Assembly: GCA_036924085.1 (NCBI GenBank)
Contig: JAVGWX010000003.1
Location: forward strand, 115,416,764 to 115,480,763
Reading direction: 5' to 3'
DNA: 64,000 nt
Origin: Ariolimax columbianus
Lineage: Eukaryota > Mollusca > Gastropoda > Stylommatophora > Arionidae
Below, one piece after another: positions 41,106 through 52,309 of the stretch. The position numbers and the translations under genes are program-made. Positions within the stretch are counted from its first letter, which is position 1, and the number at the start of each line of letters is the position of its first letter. The notes under the pieces are model-generated. The model had not been told where the DNA came from, did not search any database, and saw only the letters and a program-made list of their open reading frames with translations.

Positions 41106-41412
41106 AAACAGTCAGAAGGGTTAGAGCAGATAACTGCATCCGTAAGCAGACGCTGCGAAGTTAATAGTTTCTTTGTGAAACAAAACCAAGATAACGACCA
41201 CCGACAAGAGAAGGAAGTCAACATTAATTTAAATTCGAGGGTTTCGAAATAGAGCAGGTCACAAGCCTTGATTATCTGGTCTCCAGAACTAACAACAGTG
41301 GTGATTGCTCGAAGGAAATCAGAAGGAGATTGACAATAGCAATGCAGGGACTACATAACCTGAGGGAACTATGGTAGAATACCAGCAAAAGTAAAAAAAA
41401 GGGTGAGCCTGT
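41106..41412 (+). pseudogene. RTE-like LINE RT, second half
   Basis: Continuation of the LINE at 40340. After the 15-bp duplication it reads EGLEQITASVSRRCEV-like, then EIEQVTSLDYLVSRTNNSGD and CSKEIRRRLTIAMQGLHNLR, matching the EYLGS..DKNGDCWKEI block. It stops at a GAGCCTGTGTTTTTT boundary next to SINE-A copy 3. Confidence 0.8.
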
Positions 41413-41523
41413 GTTTTTTTGTTTGTTAAACTTTTAAACAAGAAACATTGTCTTACATGAGAGAAGATGTCCGTTGCAAATGAGTTTACTTACTGCGCAA
41501 AACAGAGATAGTAAAAACAGGTT

Positions 41524-41811
41524 TGGGAGGAAGGGGGGCGGGGGGGGGGGGGATGCGTTTGCCTTATTTCTATATTACCCAAGGCGGTGTGCGTTGCACT
41601 GTGGTTTTTATTTTGCGCCTGTCGGTCCAGTGCATCCGACTTCAACATGCATTTTATGTAAGGATCTGCTTCCTCCTGCATTTTCTAAGGGTTTGCTTCC
41701 CCGGGGTAACGGCCGGTGCTGTGATGGGGATCGAAACCAGCACCTTCTGGTTGTGAGCCGTGCCACTTAACCACTAGCCCACGCCGTCCCCGCTAGCCCA
41801 CTCCGTCCCCT
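41524..41811 (-). mobile_element. SINE-A copy 3, with duplicated 5' end
   Basis: Minus-strand SINE-A with the head at 41790 and a second partial head (about 20 bp, CGCTAGCCCACTCCGTCCCC on plus) at 41791-41810. That is a short tandem duplication of its 5' end. The B box-like segment has one substitution. Where other copies have an A/T-rich 3' end, this one has a G-rich tract (41524-41552). Flanks TAAAAACAGGTT (41512-41523) and TAAAAACAAGTT (41812-41823) form a 12-bp TSD with one mismatch. Confidence 0.88.
41533..41552 (+). repeat. G-rich homopolymer tract
   Basis: Runs of 6 and 13 G separated by one C, at the 3' boundary of SINE-A copy 3. Confidence 0.95.
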
Positions 41812-41823
41812 TAAAAACAAGTT

Positions 41824-43365
41824 GCAAAGGTTTGTGTGTCCAAATGACACTCTCGTCGATTGGTTTTCGTCTACCTCATTTTCTGCCAACCCGACACGTT
41901 TTTAACGAGGTGATAAACTGCTTAACTTCTTAATCGTTGCTTCTTTGTTTCTTACACTGGTGTTTACTCTGTTCTTGAGGGAACAAGATTACTATATATT
42001 TTTTCCACATGTGACAATCGTTCTCGCATTATTTATTGCTATATTAAGTATTATTAGTGACCAATGCAAACACACAATATTAAGTGACTGTAAATCTAAT
42101 TACTATTTGCAACTTCTTACTTCTGCCGATATAGTTTATAAATAGATTTAGTTTAGAGAAGTATTGCTCAGTATTTAAAATAGTAGGATTCTCTCAAATT
42201 ATGTAATTTAAAATGAGAACTTTCTTGGATGGGATTACAAATTCCTGTATATTTGCGATAATTGATATATTTGGACACAACTTAAGGTTCGGTGCTTCAT
42301 TTGTCTTCAGACAATAACTGTGCTTAAAGAGTATAACGTACGTACTTTCTACAACTGACTGACTGACGCGCAAGGCGTACTTCAGGAGGTACAGAAGGGA
42401 TGGCTGAGATACTAGTCCATAGCAGCTGTTGAGGCCTCACACCTCAAGAGGTTGACATGGATCTAATTTTCTTGTCATGCTGTGTTCAGAGCATCGAAAG
42501 AACTGACATCTTTGCTTCATAAGCGCCCATCATGGGCACGTTAGTTATGTAAAGTATTGGCATTTTGAAATCAATCAACGACCGTCTGTTGGATGAGGAC
42601 ACTGGAATAGATGAAGCAGCCTTCCTCAGACTGCAACGTTTCGACATCAAACGAGGTTAGAAAAGAGAGGGACGCATGAGACGGCGGAGCATGAGAGTGT
42701 ACAATCAGTGAGCTACAGGGACTATCAGTATCCAGACCCTGCACCATTTGCTGAGAGAGACTGAGCACCTATGGGTAAGCCCGGAGTGCAGTGACGTCGA
42801 TTGTCAGAAACTGAAACCTCCTACCAAGCGACGAATCGTTAAACAAATGATTTCGTTAGAGAAAACGGAATGGACAGCGTTCTGAAGATGAAACAAGCAT
42901 TTTGATAAGCAGTGAAATGTGTTATTGAACCAACAGACAATTCATAATATAATGAAATCAGGTATCCGAAATGAGATACTAAGGTACAGGGAAATAAAAG
43001 AAGGAAAACACATAACTTTATTGAGAAGAAAGCCACAGACTACCAAATTTAATCTCATGCGGCCCTCAGTCCTTTTGATTTTGAGACCCCGACGCTAAAG
43101 TTTGGCTGACATAGTACGCAACTACCAGCACGATAATGTTGTGATTGGATAGTTGGGACCGGAATGGGCTAAAACCTACCTATCAGCAATAGTTGTGTGT
43201 GTTATCAGAAGGCTTTTCTCAAATTTTATACAGAGGCAGTCGTTACTGAGACCAGGAAATGAAGTTCACATGTATGTGTAGTTATAACTAACATTTCTTT
43301 GTGAATTTCGTATATTTGTGTGTGAATATATTAATATAATCCGAACCCTTCACTAGAAGTCTTGA
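41824..43365. other. No gene recognised
   Basis: No domain-bearing frame, RNA gene or matched repeat. The last few hundred bases may include the LINE 5' region, but no boundary signal is visible. Confidence 0.35.
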
Positions 43366-43369
43366 CAAT

Positions 43370-46300
43370 GTCTTGCCTCTAGAACATGTTGAGTCCGGAC
43401 GAGAGAGTGAGGAAGATCCTGCGCACATCTCCCTCACTATAAACACATTGCGCAACTCACGACATCACCCTACAGATCACACCCTGACTAGCAGCTCGCA
43501 ACTGGCAGGGCCCCCAAACTGCAGCGGCGGAACAGGCAGATAACGATCACAAAAACTACCCATCACGCTTGCAACATGGAATGTCCGCACGCTACTGTAC
43601 AACACCAAAGCAAACAGACCCGAACGATGGACAGCACTGATCGCAAGGGAACTGGCTAGATACAACATCTGTATAGCTGCCCTGAGCGAGACACGACTGG
43701 CAGAGGAAGGGCAGATCGCAGAAGAAGGCGCTGGTTATACTTTCTTCTGGAGCGGCCGCAGCAAAGAAGAACGCCATAAAGCTGGAGTTGGCTTTGCCCT
43801 CAAAACCAACATAGTCGACAAGCTCACAAACATGCCCAGAGGAATTAATGACCGCCTTATTACACTGCGTCTCCCCTTAATAGGAGGGCGCCATGCAACA
43901 TTTTTCAGTGCATACGCACCCACAATGACAAATCCTCAGGAAACAAAAGATAAGTTTTATGAGGACCTTGAGGCGCTCATCGCTGCAGTCCCCAAATCTG
44001 ACAAACTGGTCATCGTCGGTGATTTTAACGCTAGGGTTGGCACAGACCATACAGCCTGGGAGGGGGCTATTGGCATACATGGTATCGGAAAATGCAATAG
44101 TAACGGACTGCCCCTTCTGAGGACATGTGCCGGAAATGAACTACTCATTACAAACACAGCTTTCCGACTTCCTGTCCGAAATAGAACCACATGGATGCAC
44201 CCAAGGTCCCGCCACTGGCACCTCATTGACTACATTATCATCAGACGTAGGGATCGAGCGGATGCTATGGTAACGAAGAACATGTGTGGTGCAGAATGTT
44301 GGACCGACCATCGACTTGTTATTGCCAAGCTATACTTCAAGATCCAGCCCAAAATGCGCCCCCAGGGAAAGAAACCAGCGAGGACGCTAAATGTCTCTCA
44401 GCTGAAATACGAACCCACGAGAGGAGGCTTCCAGGAAGAGCTTGAGGGCAGATTATCTGAGCTTCGTTTTGAAAAGAACGACATCGAAGAGAACTGGGCA
44501 TCATTGAGAAACACACTCTACGATTCAGCTGTTAAACACATTGGTCCACTCACGCGCAAGCATAAGGACTGGTTTGATGAAAACGATCAGGAAATACAGG
44601 GCCTTCTCGATGCAAAACATGAAGCACACAGGGAATACCGGAGGGACACACCATCTCCGGCAGCAAAAGCTGCCTTCAATACTGCTCGCAAAGCTGTCCA
44701 GACCAGGCTTAGAGAGATGCAAGACTCCTGGCTCAGCAAAAGAACTGACGAAATTGAGATGTTCGCCGAGCGTCATGACACCAAACGGTTTTACGAGGCA
44801 CTGAAAGCTCTCTACGGCCCGCAGCCCTCTAGTAATACTCAGAAATCCGCACTGCTAACAGATAAGGTTCAGATTCTAGACAGATGGGCAGACCACTTCT
44901 GCAAAATACTAAACCACCCATCGTCCATAAATGAAGAGGCCATCCGGCGAATGCCGCAGGTGGAAATGAACCTGGCGTTGGATGAAGTCATTACTGAGGA
45001 GGAAGTCGATAGGGCAATCAGTTCACTATCTATAGGAAAAGCTTCAGGAGCTGATGCAATACCAGCAGAGGTATATAAGACAGCTGGCCCATCCCTCACC
45101 AGAAGGATCACTGAACTCTTCTGTCACATGTGGGCTGAAGGAAAAATTCCGCAGGAGCTAAAGGACGCCTCAATCGTTCACCTGTACAAAAGAAAAGGCA
45201 ACCGTCAGGAATGCGACAATCATCGTGGAATATCGCTACTCTCCGTAGCAGGCAAGATCCTAGCTCGCTTACTGCTAAACAGGCTCAACAAACACCTTGA
45301 ACAAAGACACCACCTCCCAGAAACCCAATGTGGATTCAGAGCCGGAAGAGAAACAGTGGACATGATTTTTGCCGCTCGCCAAGTAGAAGAGAAGTGTTGA
45401 GAACAAAATCAGGCCTTGTACACCACATTTATTGATTTGACAAAGGCATTTGATACAGTTAACAGAGGAGGGCTGTGGATGATAATGTCTAAGTTTGGCT
45501 GCCCCAACAAGTTCATAACAATGGTAAAACACCTACACGAAGGCATGTGTGCTCGTGTACTGGACAGCGGTGCAATCTCTAAAACGTTTCTAGTATCAAA
45601 CGGAGTAAAACAAGGATGTGTACTCGCCCCGACTTTGTTCAGCATAATGTTCGCGGCCACGATGACAGACGCCTTCAGATCATTGGAGCTTGGAATATCC
45701 ATAAAGTACCGCACAGATGGCAAATTACTCAATTCCAGAAGAATGAAGGCCAAAACCAAAGTGACTGGCGACATAATCAGGGAATTTGTATTTGCTGACG
45801 ACTGCGCTCTAATGAGCAACTCAGAACTGAACATGCAGATTGGAATGGACCAGTTCTCTGCCGCATGCAAAAAGTTTGGCCTGACCATAAATACCAAAAA
45901 AACAGAGGTCATGTACCAAACAGCACCAGGCATGCCGTACACAAAACCAGAGACTATAGTCAGCGGGCAGACGTTGAATGCCGTAGACAAATTCACATAT
46001 CTGGGCAGCACGCTGTCGAGATCTGTCAGCCTAGACGATGAGGTGGCAAGCAGAATAGCAAAGGCCAGCACAGCCTTTGGTAGAATGCGCTCGCTGGTCT
46101 GGGCACGTCGTGGCATCAGTGTCAAGACCAAACTCAAAGTCTACCGTGCAACCATCATTCCAACCCTACTATACGCTTGCGAAAGCTGGACTTTATATTC
46201 TGGACATGCAAGGAGGTTAAACCACTTCCACACAGGTTGCCTGAGGCGAATATTCCACATCCGATGGCAAGATCGTGTCACTAACATTGAGGTTCTCTCG

Positions 46301-46793
46301 ATGGCTAACATGTCCAGCATTTTCTGCAAGAAAAAACACGACTAGGATGGGCCGGACACCTCGTCCGTATGTCAGACGAGCGGCTCCCAAAGAAGCTTCT
46401 CTACGGCGAGCTGAGAGAGGGATGGCGCGAGAGAGGGCGCCCAAAGAAACGTTTTAAAGACGGTCTGAAGGACTCACTAAAAAGTTGCCATATAGACATC
46501 GACACCTGGGAATGTCTTGCGCAGAACAGATCTGACTGGAGAAGCGCAGTCAAATCGGGTGTAGCTGCCGGTGAAGACGACCGTGTTGTAAAAGCCCAGA
46601 GCAGACGCGAGACGCGGAAATCCCGAGCAGCGGGAACACCATCCCCTTCTACAAACCTCGTGTGCCCGATATGTAGCAGATGTTTTCGTGCTCGCATTGG
46701 CCTGTTCAGCCATATGCGCACCCACACCCAACAGGGAAATCTGTGACAAGGATGATGTCGGCGGTCCTCATCGACAACGATGGACAGCTATTA

Positions 46794-46885
<92 letters not shown>
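43370..46885 (+). mobile_element. Nearly intact APE-type LINE with (TA)n tail
   Basis: The longest coherent retroelement in the window. It has a short 5' untranslated region of uncertain start, one long ORF2-like frame at 43544-46746 with endonuclease, RT and a C-terminal zinc-finger-like region, a short 3' end and a (TA)n tail. No separate ORF1 was found. Only two lesions interrupt the frame (see the coding entry), so this copy inserted recently in evolutionary terms. Related fragments are at 37985-38265 (minus), 21535-22045 (minus) and 62520-63665 (minus). Confidence 0.88.
43544..46746 (+). pseudogene. LINE ORF2: endonuclease, RT, zinc-finger tail
   Basis: About 1,067 codons. The endonuclease starts at LATWNVRTLLYNTKA, has SETRLAE, VIVGDFNARVG and CWTDHRLVIAKL, i.e. 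the E, GDFN and DH catalytic boxes. RT runs from SGADAIPAEVYKT through NHRGISLLSV, TQCGFRAGRETVD, TFIDLTKAFDTVNR (catalytic Asp), GVKQGCVLAPTLFS and FADDCALMS (catalytic Asp pair). The C-terminus has HLVRMSDERLPKKLLYGEL and ends with CPICSRCFRARIGLFSHMRTH-like spacing CxxC...HxxxH. There is no upstream ATG in frame before 43832, so the true start is unclear. Lesions are a TGA at 45398-45400, where other family members suggest CGA, and a 1-nt frameshift in a T/A run at about 46318-46324. Confidence 0.9.
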
Positions 46886-46887
<2 letters not shown>

Positions 46888-46890
46888 ATG
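46797..46890 (+). repeat. (TA)n at LINE 3' end
   Basis: About 85 bp of TA repeats following the LINE 3' end, grading into TATG/TGTG units. Confidence 0.96.
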
Positions 46891-46899
46891 TATATGTAT

Positions 46900-47255
46900 G
46901 TGTATGTATGTGTGTGTTTAGGAAGTTACTTTCTATATCGGTCACTTGAATGTGTATTTAAAAAGGTATGTCTTTAAAAATTCTAAAAACTCGTAAGTAA
47001 TATAATAAATGATAACTAACTTTTTTTTAAATGTGTGCTGTTTATAATCATTGCCATAAAGCACTGAAAACTCAATTTCGATTAAACAAAGCTTCTATAT
47101 TTTTGTGTTTGCTGAGATTGCAGAGCACATTATGAAAGTAGTGTATACAACAACGGTTATACTCAAGGAAGGAAGGCTGGATCCAAATTATCGAGAAAAT
47201 AAACACGATAGAAGCTTACACTAAATAAAATATTACACCGGACAGCTGTTCCCAA
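46900..47255. other. AT-rich DNA, nothing recognised
   Basis: No coding or repeat signature. Confidence 0.4.
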
Positions 47256-47261
47256 AACAAA

Positions 47262-47745
47262 TTTACTCATTCAGTGCATTCCGGTCCACTGTGGGATCCT
47301 TGGAAATGAGAAGGCAGATATGGTGGCTCACAGACTCACAATCTACAGAGTTATAAAGAGGCATAGACACGCATAAAACGATCCATGAGTACGGAATGGA
47401 AAAACCAGCAACAATAATACAAACCAAAAAAGGACAGTATAAACAAACTTGGCAGAAATGGGCAGACAAAGATAAGCATACTCAGAACGGGACATTGGGG
47501 ACTACAGACCCACCTCCATAGAATGGACTTTAGAGACAGCACCACATGCGATTGTCAAGCACCCAAGCAAATACCAGAACATACCCTGCAGGACTGCCCC
47601 ATTTATGCAGACCAAAGAGAGGCAGTCTGGGCGCGCGACCATGTTAGAAAATCTGTGGTGGACCGGTGAAAACCTGAAACGCACAGTCTCCTTCGTAAAC
47701 AACACCAGACTAGAAGCGTAGCATCCATTGATAGAAAAAACAGGG
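47262..47745 (+). pseudogene. RNase H LINE 3' fragment (second family)
   Basis: Degraded plus-strand frames carry HSVHCGILGNEKADMVAHR-like residues (the RNase H end, PSHCGI.GNE.AD), then LRTGHWGLQTHLHRMDF. They continue with CDCQAPKQIPEHTLQDCPIY with CxC...H...C spacing, and ADQREAVWARD. The blocks match 52310-52820 (minus) better than the RN-LINE, so this is a separate RNase H-bearing family. Frameshifts separate the blocks. Confidence 0.75.
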
Positions 47746-47929
47746 AATAGAGAAAATTACAACTGAGTCATCATCATCATCATCGGCTAAACGTTGTGCA
47801 AGGGACATAATCGAGCTTGACATTAAACAGTTGTAACCCTAACTCGATACAAAATTGAAGAAGTATATTAATATACATAATGAATGGTCACACAGATTTA
47901 GACAGAATACACAGAAGAAAATAACACAC

Positions 47930-48500
47930 AGATTATTAGAATTAAAGCGAATAGCGACAATCATTATGTGTTGGTAGACACTGTACTAGATGAGCTGGCA
48001 GATATCTTGCTAGCAATGTAAAGCAGGAAGTGCAGATAAAGATATTGACATTAGAATACAAATAACGAAAATACCTTTAATTGTGTTAGGGAATTTGCGG
48101 AATTCAAAAGAAATGAAGTCCACTACTAAAATGTAATTGTTCAACTCTACTGTAAGGTATGGCTCTTTAACGAGAGGAATAATGAAGACTACAGACGAAT
48201 AGACTCAAGCTTTCAACAATAGGTGTCTGCGCCGAATATTGGGAATACAATGTAATGATACAGTGCCTGATGTGAAACTATGAGAAAGAACCGGACATTT
48301 ATCAGTAACGACGTAAAGAGAGGGAGCTGGCGTTGGATAGGACACACATTGCAAAAAACAGCTGATATAATTACAAGACAGGATATATTTTAGAATCCAC
48401 AAATCAAGAGAAGTAGGGGAGAGAGCTAGCGGCAAACGTAAAGGCAAAATCAAACACTTAGATAGAGTTAGAATGGATGACTTAGAACAAGGAGCTTTAA
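47930..48500 (+). pseudogene. LINE 3' fragment, KCLRRIL family
   Basis: The plus strand reads RLQTNRLK/FNNRCLRRILGIQCND then TVPDVKL and ERTGHLS. It continues with a W(I)GHT block read from GTTGGATAGGACACA, a GKRKGKIKHLD block and DDLEQGAL. The order matches the common CLRRIL...W..IGHTLR...G.R.RGRP C-terminus of an APE-type LINE family not seen elsewhere in the window. Stops occur in every frame. Confidence 0.62.
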
Positions 48501-48549
48501 CGTGCATTTGTTGAAGGTCTGTGCTTCCAAAGAAATCAAACAGTATTGA

Positions 48550-48945
48550 AAAACTGTCAAACTTCAGACGTACGTAAAGGACAACAAACTGCATAGAAGA
48601 ATTGGTCAACCTTCAGATGCACCTAAAGGACAAAAAAACTACATAGATGTACTGTCAACCTCCAGACACAAGTTTATGACAAAATATTGCATGGAAGAAC
48701 TGTCAATCTTCAGACGTACGTAAAGAACAACAAACTGCATAACAGAATTGGTCAACCTTCACACGTATGTAAAGGACAACAAACTGCATAACAGAATTGG
48801 TTAGCCTTCACACGTATGTAAAGGACAACAAACTGCATAACAGAATTGGTCAACCTTCACACGTACGTAGAGAACGACAAACTGCATAGAAGAACTGTGA
48901 AACTTCAGACGAATATAGAGGAAAAGAAAATGTATAGAAGAACTG
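48550..48945 (+). repeat. 49-bp minisatellite, about 8 copies
   Basis: Units of 49 bp built on AAACTGCATAACAGAATTGG, TCAACCTTCACACG and TATGTAAAGGACAAC. Units starting at 48732, 48781 and 48830 are nearly identical, and outer units are diverged. The array starts just after the LINE fragment. Confidence 0.93.
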
Positions 48946-48949
48946 TTTC

Positions 48950-49455
48950 AGCTTATACCCATAGAAAGTACGTCTTTCTCTTAAACCTATACTATAACAT
49001 GTACTATAATATTTCTTTTAGTGATACGAACAAGAAGAACACGATACCCACGCGTGTGTTGTAACCTGTTCCTCTCCAATTCTACAGTCTTCTCGGCTGG
49101 GCTTTGCTTGACGCTATTGTGGTTGGTCATGAGTGGGTACTGGTTTTTAAAAAATTGATTCTATACCTAGCACTTGTTGGTTGCATGTCTCTACTTGTTG
49201 AAGACTATACGTACTTCTCTGTACTCTTATAAAACATTGAATAATTATTTATAACGGTGCATCTCAACGAGTGACCTCAGGTCCATTTGGTGGGGATACT
49301 ATACTTATTTGATGGGGCATGTATAAAACCCCAAAAAAATGGTTTTGAAAGGTAGAGCCATAATGATAAAGGGCACTCAGAATGAATTGGGTACGGGACA
49401 AATAAAATAGGACGAGAATCACTGGTGTAAATAATTATACTATAAGTACATCAAA
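48950..49455. other. No gene recognised
   Basis: No coding signature or repeat match. Confidence 0.4.
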
Positions 49456-49457
49456 CC

Positions 49458-49460
<3 letters not shown>

Positions 49461-49503
<43 letters not shown>

Positions 49504-49621
49504 ACTCTCCAAACACACACACACACACGCACGCGCACACGCACACGCACGCACGCGAGCGCGCGCACACATACACACACACACCCACACACACACATAC
49601 CTACACACACACACACACACA

Positions 49622-49655
<34 letters not shown>
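49461..49655 (+). repeat. Compound (CT)n and (CA)n microsatellite
   Basis: About 40 bp of CT, then about 150 bp of CA with CG-rich interruptions (GCGCACAC). The minus-strand Cys/Val frame is an artefact. Confidence 0.96.
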
Positions 49656-49658
<3 letters not shown>

Positions 49659-49689
49659 ATTCTCTCTACTTCCAGTACTATTCATAAAG

Positions 49690-50600
49690 ATATAAGTAGT
49701 CCAACATTATCATTTCTCTGTAATCATTTATTTCATGAAAGTTTCATTACATTTTTTTTTATTTATGAAAAACAGTATATTCATTATTTCTCCCTTTTTA
49801 TTAATTAAGAATACAATCCTTTTTTAACTCATCATATTTTAGATTTGTTTAAAATGTCTTTCTTTATTTAGTTTTAAAAATGTCTCTTGTTTATTTTGTT
49901 TTATAATTTATTCTATTCAGCTTCCCAATTTTCCACTTTTATTTAGCTTTCAAATTTTCCACTTTTATTAGTTTTCTAATTTTCCACTTTTATTTAGCTT
50001 TCTAATTTTTCACTGTTCTTCAGCTTTCTATGTTTGTCCTTTATTTAGATTTTTAATTTTTCACTGTTATTTAACTTTCTAATTTCTCTCTTTTCTTTAG
50101 AGTTCTAATTGTTCACTTTTATTCACCTTTATAATTTCTCATCTTTATATAGCTTTCTATTTTTTTTTTATTTAGCTTGATAATTTTGCACTTTTATTTA
50201 GCATGCTTATTTTTCACTTTCATTAAATTTGCTAATTTCTCTCTTTTATCTACCTCTCTAATTTCTTTCTGATATTTACCTTCCAAGTTTTTAACTTTTA
50301 TTCAGCTTTATATCTCATCTTTATTGAGCTTTCTAATTTCTAACTTTTATTTAGCTTTCTAACTTTTATGTTGTACTCAACTTTATAATTTCACTCATTC
50401 AGCGTTTTATCTCATCTTTATTCAGCTTTCTAATTTCTAACTTTTATTTAGCTTTCTGTTTTACTCAACTTTATCATTTCTCATTTTTCATTTACATACA
50501 ATTTTTATTTTCAATTTCACATTTCTCACATTTATCAATCGCTTTATTTACTCTTTCACATTTCTTTCAAAAGTGTTGTTTAAAAAAAATCTAATTTCTA
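49690..50600 (+). repeat. Degenerate TTTAGCTTTCTAATTTTTCAC repeats
   Basis: An AT-rich stretch in which variants of TTTATTTAGCTTTCTAATTT and CACTTTTATT recur roughly every 28-36 bp, too diverged for a fixed period. It lies just upstream of the sulfotransferase exon, so it is probably intronic there. Its pyrimidine-rich plus strand creates several acceptor-like sites. Confidence 0.6.
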
Positions 50601-50629
50601 TGTGTCGTTCCCATTTTCTTCTCACTCAG

Positions 50630-50948
50630 CATTGTTGTTTCTTACTTTTCTTAGTGTAATTTACCATGTCTATTTTGTCCGTGTAGTATGGCTGTCACAT
50701 TTCTTGATTCGCATTCTAGTATTCGACAACTACTACCCACCTGACCCAGTACCAACCAATTGTGAAAGTAAAAGAGATGCTCCAACAACCAGCTCCGCCT
50801 CCACGAAAGTGATTGTACTGTCCTACGCCAAATCAGGGGCATCAACCGTCAGCAACATGTTTCAAGAAAGCCCCGACGTATTCTTCATTAACGAGCCATT
50901 GACGTTTACCTATGACATGGATGTTTCTGTTAGAAGGATATCTGTAAG
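50630..50948 (+). CDS. Carbohydrate sulfotransferase-like exon (partial gene)
   Basis: The open frame reads a hydrophobic stretch (LLFLTFLSVIYHVYFVRVVW), a short stem (FDNYYPPDPVPTNCESKRDA), then KVIVLSYAKSGASTVSNMFQ and ESPDVFFINEPLTF. The SYAKSGAS...F pattern with NPDVF-EPL-type residues matches the 5'-phosphosulfate-binding loop at the start of Golgi carbohydrate sulfotransferases of the CHST1/GlcNAc-6-O type. The family transfers sulfate from PAPS to sugars in the Golgi lumen. The exon ends at GTAAG/GTATGT, a good donor at 50949. There is no in-frame ATG upstream of the motif, so the exon starts after an acceptor (candidates AG at 50628-50629, 50653-50654 or 50718-50719). The hydrophobic stretch could be the type II membrane anchor or intronic sequence read in frame. 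Remaining exons are not in this window. Confidence 0.7.
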
Positions 50949-51340
50949 GTATGTACTTCTCTCCCTTTCTTCCATATGTCGTATCTGTTACAAATTCACT
51001 CTTTAGCTTGTGACATCATCATTGACTGTAATTCCAACTGGAGCAAGCGAGCATAAATCATACCTATCAATTGATAAGAAAAACGATCATTCATCCAACT
51101 GGTTCTCCTTGTATCCTAGGGTCATAAAGAGAAAGTGATAGTTTGTCCGGATTCTAGAGCATTGTAGGATGGTACATATGTTTGTAAACTTTTCAGTTCA
51201 GTTTTTCAAAGTTTATTCTAAAATTAAATTTCAAGTTTATTATTTATGAACAACAACAGCAACAGCAGAATTCACATTTAAACCCTCAACTATCTGATTT
51301 TAAAAGCTGAAGCTTCATTTTTACCACCGACAAAACAAAA
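50949..51340. other. No gene recognised (likely intron)
   Basis: Follows the donor of the sulfotransferase exon. No further exon or repeat is recognised before the LINE at 51345. Confidence 0.4.
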
Positions 51341-51344
51341 TGTC

Positions 51345-51965
51345 AGCATACATTTACATTGGTCGGTAAGGAAATAGATAAGGTCACACATTTTGAATAT
51401 CTGGGCTCCAGAATTGACAAAAATGGTGACTGCTGGAAAGAAATCAGAAGAAGACTAGCCATGGCAATGCAGCGACTGAACAGCCTGAAAAAATTATGGC
51501 AAAGCACCAACAAAATGAAAAAAGTAAAAGTCTTGAGAGCCTGTGTTTTTTCTGTGGCAGCTTATGGCTGCGAATCATGGAGGATTACCAAAACTTCCAG
51601 ACAAAGAATCGAATCCTTCGAATCAAAATGTTACAGAAAGATCCTCAGAATACCCTAGACAGAGAAAAACACAAATGTAGACATTCGGCAAGAGTTGCGC
51701 ATAGAGGAGAACTGGTTTATCAATTCCATTTTGGCTAGAAAATGCAAATACTTTGGTCACACCAAGAGACACAATGGTCTCGAGAGAACAGTGATGGAAT
51801 GTATGGTGCCAGGCAAAAGAGGAAGGAGTAGACTAAGAAGACAATGGCACCAAGATATCCAGGAATGTCTGGGTATGACTGTGGCGGAGGCTGGAGTTTT
51901 GGCAAGAGAACGGGTTCTTTCAGACAGGCTGTGATGGGAGCGACGTTCTATAAAGGACATGCTAC
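51345..51965 (+). pseudogene. RTE-like LINE, RT thumb and C-terminus
   Basis: The frame opens with KEIDKVTHFEYLGSRIDKNG and continues DCWKEIRRRLAMAMQRLNSL, AYGCESWRITKTSRQRIESF, CYRKILRIP. After a frameshift it goes on with IRQELRIEENWFINSILARK, LERTVMECMVPGKRGRSRLR and ECLGMTVAEAGVLARERV. It is nearly the same sequence as 18085-18955 and better preserved (one stop and one frameshift near 51655). It is 5'-truncated before the catalytic boxes. It lies inside the probable intron of the sulfotransferase gene, in sense orientation. Confidence 0.87.
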
Positions 51966-51969
51966 ACGA

Positions 51970-52305
51970 TGAAGCTTCATTATGTATGTTTAGTGAACTG
52001 GTCGTATTGCTTTATTGAAACTTCTCCAAACTTTTTCCAGAGAACAAAATGTGAAAGTTGATTTATTTAAGCAGTCTCTAGTGTGCGTGAAAAATCAATA
52101 TATATGTGTTCAGTCTGATACTCAAATCTGTAATTAAAAACTATTATAGTATATTATAAACGCAGGGATTAGCTTAAAATGTTTAAATGTGTCATTGTTG
52201 ATAACTAATTAACACTGTTGATCATATTTATTAAAGAAACTACTTAGTGTTTGGTTTATTTTAGTGTTTTGTATAGAGTTATGTTGCATAAATCTACATG
52301 TATAA
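51970..52305. other. AT-rich DNA, nothing recognised
   Basis: No coding or repeat signature. Confidence 0.4.
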
Positions 52306-52309
52306 TGGA

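Noticed and set aside
43477..43923. Minus-strand frames overlapping the LINE endonuclease
   Set aside because: Shadows of the plus-strand LINE frame, which is open from 43544 and carries the endonuclease motifs.
45409..46137. A 242-codon minus-strand frame
   Set aside because: It is the exact antisense of the LINE RT on the plus strand, whose catalytic motifs are clear. The minus translation has no domain.
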